A stretch of DNA of 64,000 nucleotides, from positions 28,942,392 to 29,006,391 of the forward strand of contig OX638369.1 in assembly GCA_951812925.1 (NCBI GenBank), written 5' to 3'. The translations under genes and the position numbers were made by a program. Shown here piece after piece: positions 59,874-64,000 of this stretch (position 1 is its first letter; the number at the start of each line of letters is the position of its first letter). The stretch comes from Calliopum simillimum. Lineage: Eukaryota > Arthropoda > Insecta > Diptera > Lauxaniidae. The notes beneath the pieces were generated by a model that worked only from the letters and a program-made list of their open reading frames with translations, was not told where the DNA came from and did not search any database.

Positions 59874-60806
59874 AATAATGAAATTATTAAAATAATAAAA
59901 TAATGTTTCACACTAAGCATTAACCGTTTATTGATTCTTAAGCTAAAATCCTTAAAAATACTAAAATAATATATTTTCGAAATTTCATTCTGCAATAAAA
60001 TTAAAAATCTAATTTTGCAATTAATCCTGTCGTCTGAAAGCCATAAAGAAATCATACACTGAATATTTTTTCTAAAACATTTTTACCCACTTATTCTTGC
60101 TTTTATGTGTCATTTTGAACACTTTTCCAAAAACTGTATTTAATGGGTTAAAAAATCCACAAAAATATTAAATGGAAAATTTCACTTGAAGAAATCCGTA
60201 TAATTTTAAAGAGCGACCTCAAAATTACATTCCAAAAAGTTAAAAAATTCTCAAAACTCAAATTATCAACTAATTGTTTGACATTATCTTTCAAATTTTC
60301 AGTGGTAGTGTAGAATTTCGAAGAACTGTTTTTTTTTTTTTTTTTTTTTTTTTGAATCAGTCTTATATGCATGCAAATATGGTTCATACACTTGTAAATT
60401 TTTTTTTTGGACTCACCTGCATTATGGTTGTCGTCAAGAGACACATTAACACAAGTTAGAGATTAAACAGCTTTATACGGCATGGTATGTATGAAAGTAC
60501 ATGTGTCGTCTGCACATTTATGTGTGCAAGTTTTTATGCAAGCAACACTTGAGTAATGCTAATTAATTAGAAAAAATTTTGAAAGTATTTTAATAAAAAT
60601 GTGGTTGCATTAAATGGATTAAAACATTTAAAAAAAATTAAAAATTCAGTAGAATAAGAAGATATTTGGTTTTGTGAGAAATTAAACGAAACTGAGCAAA
60701 TAATATTTTTTACAAAAAGTATGCAACGAATTTTTTTTTCTTTTTTTTTAGATTTTAAAGCATGTTGCATACTTTTCGTATGAAGTATAATAAGTTTTAG
60801 AAGGCA
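59874..60806. other. Non-coding stretch, nothing recognised
   Basis: A long T-run lies at about 60328-60353. Short frames on both strands are low complexity. Confidence 0.45.
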
Positions 60807-61134
60807 ATGCCCCAGACAGACGACAACTTAAATCTAGATAATAGACGTAATAATATGAACATTTTCATTGCATGACTTTAGGCATTTTTTAAATACATAT
60901 TTCATAGACAGAAAATTTTCCAATTCAGGGTCCAAAAAATTAGCTTTTCTGATGCTTAACTCATTATTAATCTTGTTTTTGATGTTTTAGATATTTTGGT
61001 CCCTGAATTAGGAAATTTTATTTTAGTCAATGTCTATGGAATATGTATTTAAAAATTGCCAAAAATCTCGCAATAAAAATATTCACATTATCACGTCTGT
61101 AATCTAGATTTAAGCTGTCGTCTGTCTAGGGCAT
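60807..61134. mobile_element. 328-bp palindromic MITE, copy 2 (ATGCCCCAG termini)
   Basis: ATGCCCCAGACAGACGACA and, inverted, ATGCCCTAGACAGACGACA are the ends. The interior matches the copy at 55833-56166, including AATTCAGGGTCCAAAAAATT near the centre. The flanks no longer show a clear TA pair. Confidence 0.75.
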
Positions 61135-63144
61135 AACCCCACATTTGAAATAAAGAATTTAAAAAAATTCATAAATAACTTCCCAAAAATTTGTTCAATT
61201 CTCACATCAGTACCCACTGTAAGTATGGAACTTTTTATGATATATTTTTCAATGTCTTTTCTTTGCATATTTGTTGAAATAAACGTCCATTTCATTATTC
61301 TGGAATAACATTGTTGATCAAACGCGGCTTATTGTCTCATAAAAGTTCTGAATTTCACAATTCAGTCAATATTTGGATAAACCATATATCGCTGGTGGTG
61401 CCAACAAACAAAACTTTCATTAAGTAGTAGAAACGTTTAAACAAATTCATTGAAAACTCCTAAAAACAAGACATATTGCAACAAATTCAAAGTATGGTTG
61501 CAACAATAAGGCAGCTGCAGCGTAGACAGAAAAAATAAACATTAAATCTTTTTTTGCTATGATTGGTCAGAATAGGAAACACCTGATGATGTTTTCAAAT
61601 AAAAAAAAACAAATATTCTGCCCGTTTTACAGAAAACTCTTGCTCGTTTGCTTTTTGTCAAAAAACCTACTGCACAATAAAGTTGTTTGATGATGTCGCG
61701 ACAGTTTAAGTGGCAATGGAAAAGTTTTGACTAACATTTTGCAAACAAAGTGTTAGACAAGTTTATTGTCATTGCATGTCGGCAACAGCTGTGACGACGA
61801 TATTGGGTATTTTCAGACAAGAGAAAAAAGAAAAATGGAAAAATACATTTGGATTTTGTGCGGAAAATTTATGCTGCAAAAACAAATATGGACAAAGTTG
61901 CAGAACAATTTGACGAAAAATTTCACATAATTTCTCCACAAGAAAGAACTGAATCTGATAATTGTGATAAGCTCTTAATTAAATTTCAGTTCAAAATCAT
62001 AAAATCCCTTGATTATTCTAATTTGTTCTCTCATTTTCCCAAAAATTTTGCTTGCTAATCATTAACTTGCGTTTAAAGGAATCAATGAAAAGTCCTTTTA
62101 ATTTTATTTTGCAGTAAATGCATACAAATTAAATGATTTCAAAGTCAACAAGCAACAAAAAAGAACAAAATCCAAGGTAAAATTGCATGCAATTCAGCCA
62201 ACGTCTCCAAGTCGGTTTCAATACTGTTGTTGCCCCCTACATTAACCACTAAGAAAACAGCAATTAAATGCAGCTAAATGAAAAGTAAAATAAACTGAAG
62301 AAAGCAAACAAAAGCGAATAAAAAAAGGACAAGTGAAAAACTTATCCATAAAACGTCGTTCGATCTTTCTTTGCTGCAGCATTTAAGTTGCAACAGTACC
62401 TACTTTGACACTTAAGTTCCGAAGTACAGCAGTGACAGGGGATAACGGCAGTTGCTGCTACGCCGCATTGCACAGAACATAAAGTTTTTCGTTTTCTTCT
62501 ATTATCTTCGTTGAAGTACCTTTTTCTTACAATTAGTAGCAAAAATTGCACAGAACAAGTAGTTAAGGATGAAAAAAAAAAAAAAACAAATACATGGAAG
62601 CTGAGCAAGCGCAAGCAGCATAAGAGAAAAAATAGCTGAAATTAAGAAAACTTTTAAGAAACTGAAAGCAAAAGCAGCAATTGTGGACAATATACTGGAA
62701 AGTGGTTTGCTGTAAAAGTTAAATGTAAGAAGACTTGAAGCGCAGCAGCACCTACCAAAGCATGGAACAAATAATTAGAAATCAAGGAAGCCATGGGATG
62801 TTGATGCTGGTGGTATTGTTGTTGCATTAAAAATTGTCTCAAGTTTGACCTATAAAAATGCAGAATGCTACAACAAACACGGTGACGGTGAATAGACAAT
62901 TATAAAGAGATTCTCATTATCATAAAAATTAACCACGTAGGCCACAGGAAAATTCAAAATTTATAGTTAAAATAAATAATGAAACTAAAGAGGCGAAATA
63001 AATTTCATGGTCTACAAAAAGTCATTGTTTTAGTAATAAAAAATTTAAAAGTTTTACATAGTTATATTAAGTGATTGATCCACAACCATTGATCCATTCA
63101 GCCAGAAATCATTTTTAGATATCGAAATATACTTTGTATGAACA
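61135..63144. other. Non-coding stretch, nothing recognised
   Basis: The 69-codon frame at 61849-62058 has no recognisable domain. The sequence around 62340-62900 contains many GCAGCA/TGCTGC-type short repeats. No repeat pair was identified. Confidence 0.45.
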
Positions 63145-63368
63145 ACCATAACCATAACCATAACCATAACCATAACCATAACCATAACCATAACCATAAC
63201 CATAACCATAACCATAACCATAACCATAACCATAACCATAACCATAACCATAACCATAACCATAACCATAACCATAACCATAACCATAACCATAACCATA
63301 ACCATAACCATAACCATAACCATAACCATAACCATAACCATAACCATAACCATAACCATAACCATAAC
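63145..63368. repeat. Perfect (ACCATA)n hexanucleotide array
   Basis: About 37 copies of ACCATA run without a visible interruption (224 bp). Every reading frame is open and yields dipeptide repeats (His-Asn, Gly-Tyr, Leu-Trp, Val-Met), which explains the long frames here; none is evidence of coding. A three-copy version occurs near 19814-19832. Confidence 0.95.
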
Positions 63369-64000
63369 TGTTTTTTTGCAGATTTATAAGATGCAGATTT
63401 ATAGAAAGTCTCATGATGTGATATATCTAGCATACAAAACACACTACTCTCATGCATAAATCAAAAATACTCTTATCGTACAAAACGAAATTTGTTACTC
63501 CTCTCAACAACATTACGTAAAAGCGTACAAAAATTACCCGGAAACACTGAAATAACTTGCATATTTACATTTGCATTAGTGGTTGAACAGTTATTTTATT
63601 CGAAATGCAATCAACATACCGTGAAAATTTTATATAAATATCGTTAAAAAGTAAAACAAATAAAGAAACAATTAGGGTGGTGCATGCCAGCACGCAACGG
63701 AAGTCAGTTCAGGAAATGCAATACGAACTTGGGAATGCAATAAAGCAGGAAATGCTAAAAAGTTCAAGAAAATGAAATCTAATGCTTGACTTTAGTTAGA
63801 AAAACCGTAGCGTAGTTAGAGGTATGCAGTGAAACACTAAAGAATGATTAAAAATGAAACTAAAGATAAAAAGTAAGCAAAGAGAGCAAAAGAATAAGAT
63901 ATTTCCTGCCACAAGGCTTGCTAAAGCATGTAACAAAGTAATTAAGACAACAGGCAGGCAACAGCACATATACTCGTATCATGAAAAAAGACAAAGAAAA
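63369..64000. other. Right flank, possible start of another AGGG-type element
   Basis: AGGGTGGTGCATGCCAG begins at 63673 in an AT-rich context, resembling the left ends of the elements at 47773 and 41612. The window ends before any partner terminus could be seen. Nothing else was recognised. Confidence 0.3.

Noticed and set aside
63054..63457. Long open frames encoding Val-Met, Leu-Trp, Gly-Tyr and His-Asn dipeptide repeats
   Set aside because: They are the six readings of a perfect hexanucleotide array; a 6-bp unit without stops is open in every frame and gives no evidence of coding.
1..64000. CRISPR arrays, bacterial operons or prophage
   Set aside because: The sequence is eukaryotic in character; spaced repeats here are transposon motifs, not repeat-spacer arrays of uniform length.

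Overview
The window looks like gene-poor, AT-rich nuclear DNA of an insect, most likely a higher fly. This rests on the BEL/Pao, mariner, Tc1 and DD37E-type transposon relics, the many CAA/TTG and ATC microsatellites typical of dipteran non-coding DNA, and the very high density of palindromic non-autonomous DNA transposons. The species cannot be fixed from the sequence. I found no host protein-coding gene, no rRNA gene and no functional tRNA gene. Most open reading frames are short chance frames, or run through repeats. The window is intergenic or part of a very large intron.

Layout. 1-2955 is the 3' part of a BEL/Pao retrotransposon: the end of pol (RNase H, integrase, C-terminal domain), then a separate gag/protease-like ORF in an unusual downstream position. 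3640-4813 is a terminal-inverted-repeat (TIR) element. 6197-10567 is a nested structure: a dead DD37E-type Tc1/mariner transposon on the minus strand, split by a TIR element, by a hairpin made of two tRNA-derived SINE-like copies, and by an 868-bp foldback element. A mariner transposase relic lies at 11277-11571. 14219-18770 holds two opposed arrays of a ~178-bp repeat. 20594-25000 holds a small MITE, a 2.8-kb palindromic element and a repeat block whose inverted relative is at 34612-35290. 29900-32850 holds a ~130-140-bp tandem array interrupted by a 1.46-kb palindromic element, followed by a second palindrome. 37567-38161 is a foldback element with a perfect 9-bp target duplication. 41603-49660 is an almost continuous train of TIR or palindromic elements joined at TA-rich sites. 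52142-53332 is an internally deleted Tc1 element, followed by another TIR-like element running up to a 200-N assembly gap (54065-54264). 54265-64000 is sparser, with two copies of one palindromic MITE, a second small MITE copy, one more TIR element and a perfect hexanucleotide array at 63145-63368.

Nothing here forms a metabolic pathway or operon; the logic is that of mobile DNA. The main pattern is that six or seven otherwise unrelated elements begin with a similar AGGG-like terminus. In at least four of them a short motif, different in each element, recurs several times inside. They could be related non-autonomous transposons of one superfamily that I cannot name from sequence alone. Coding relics on their minus strands (6708-7060 and perhaps 59367-59588) are the best leads to the missing transposase.
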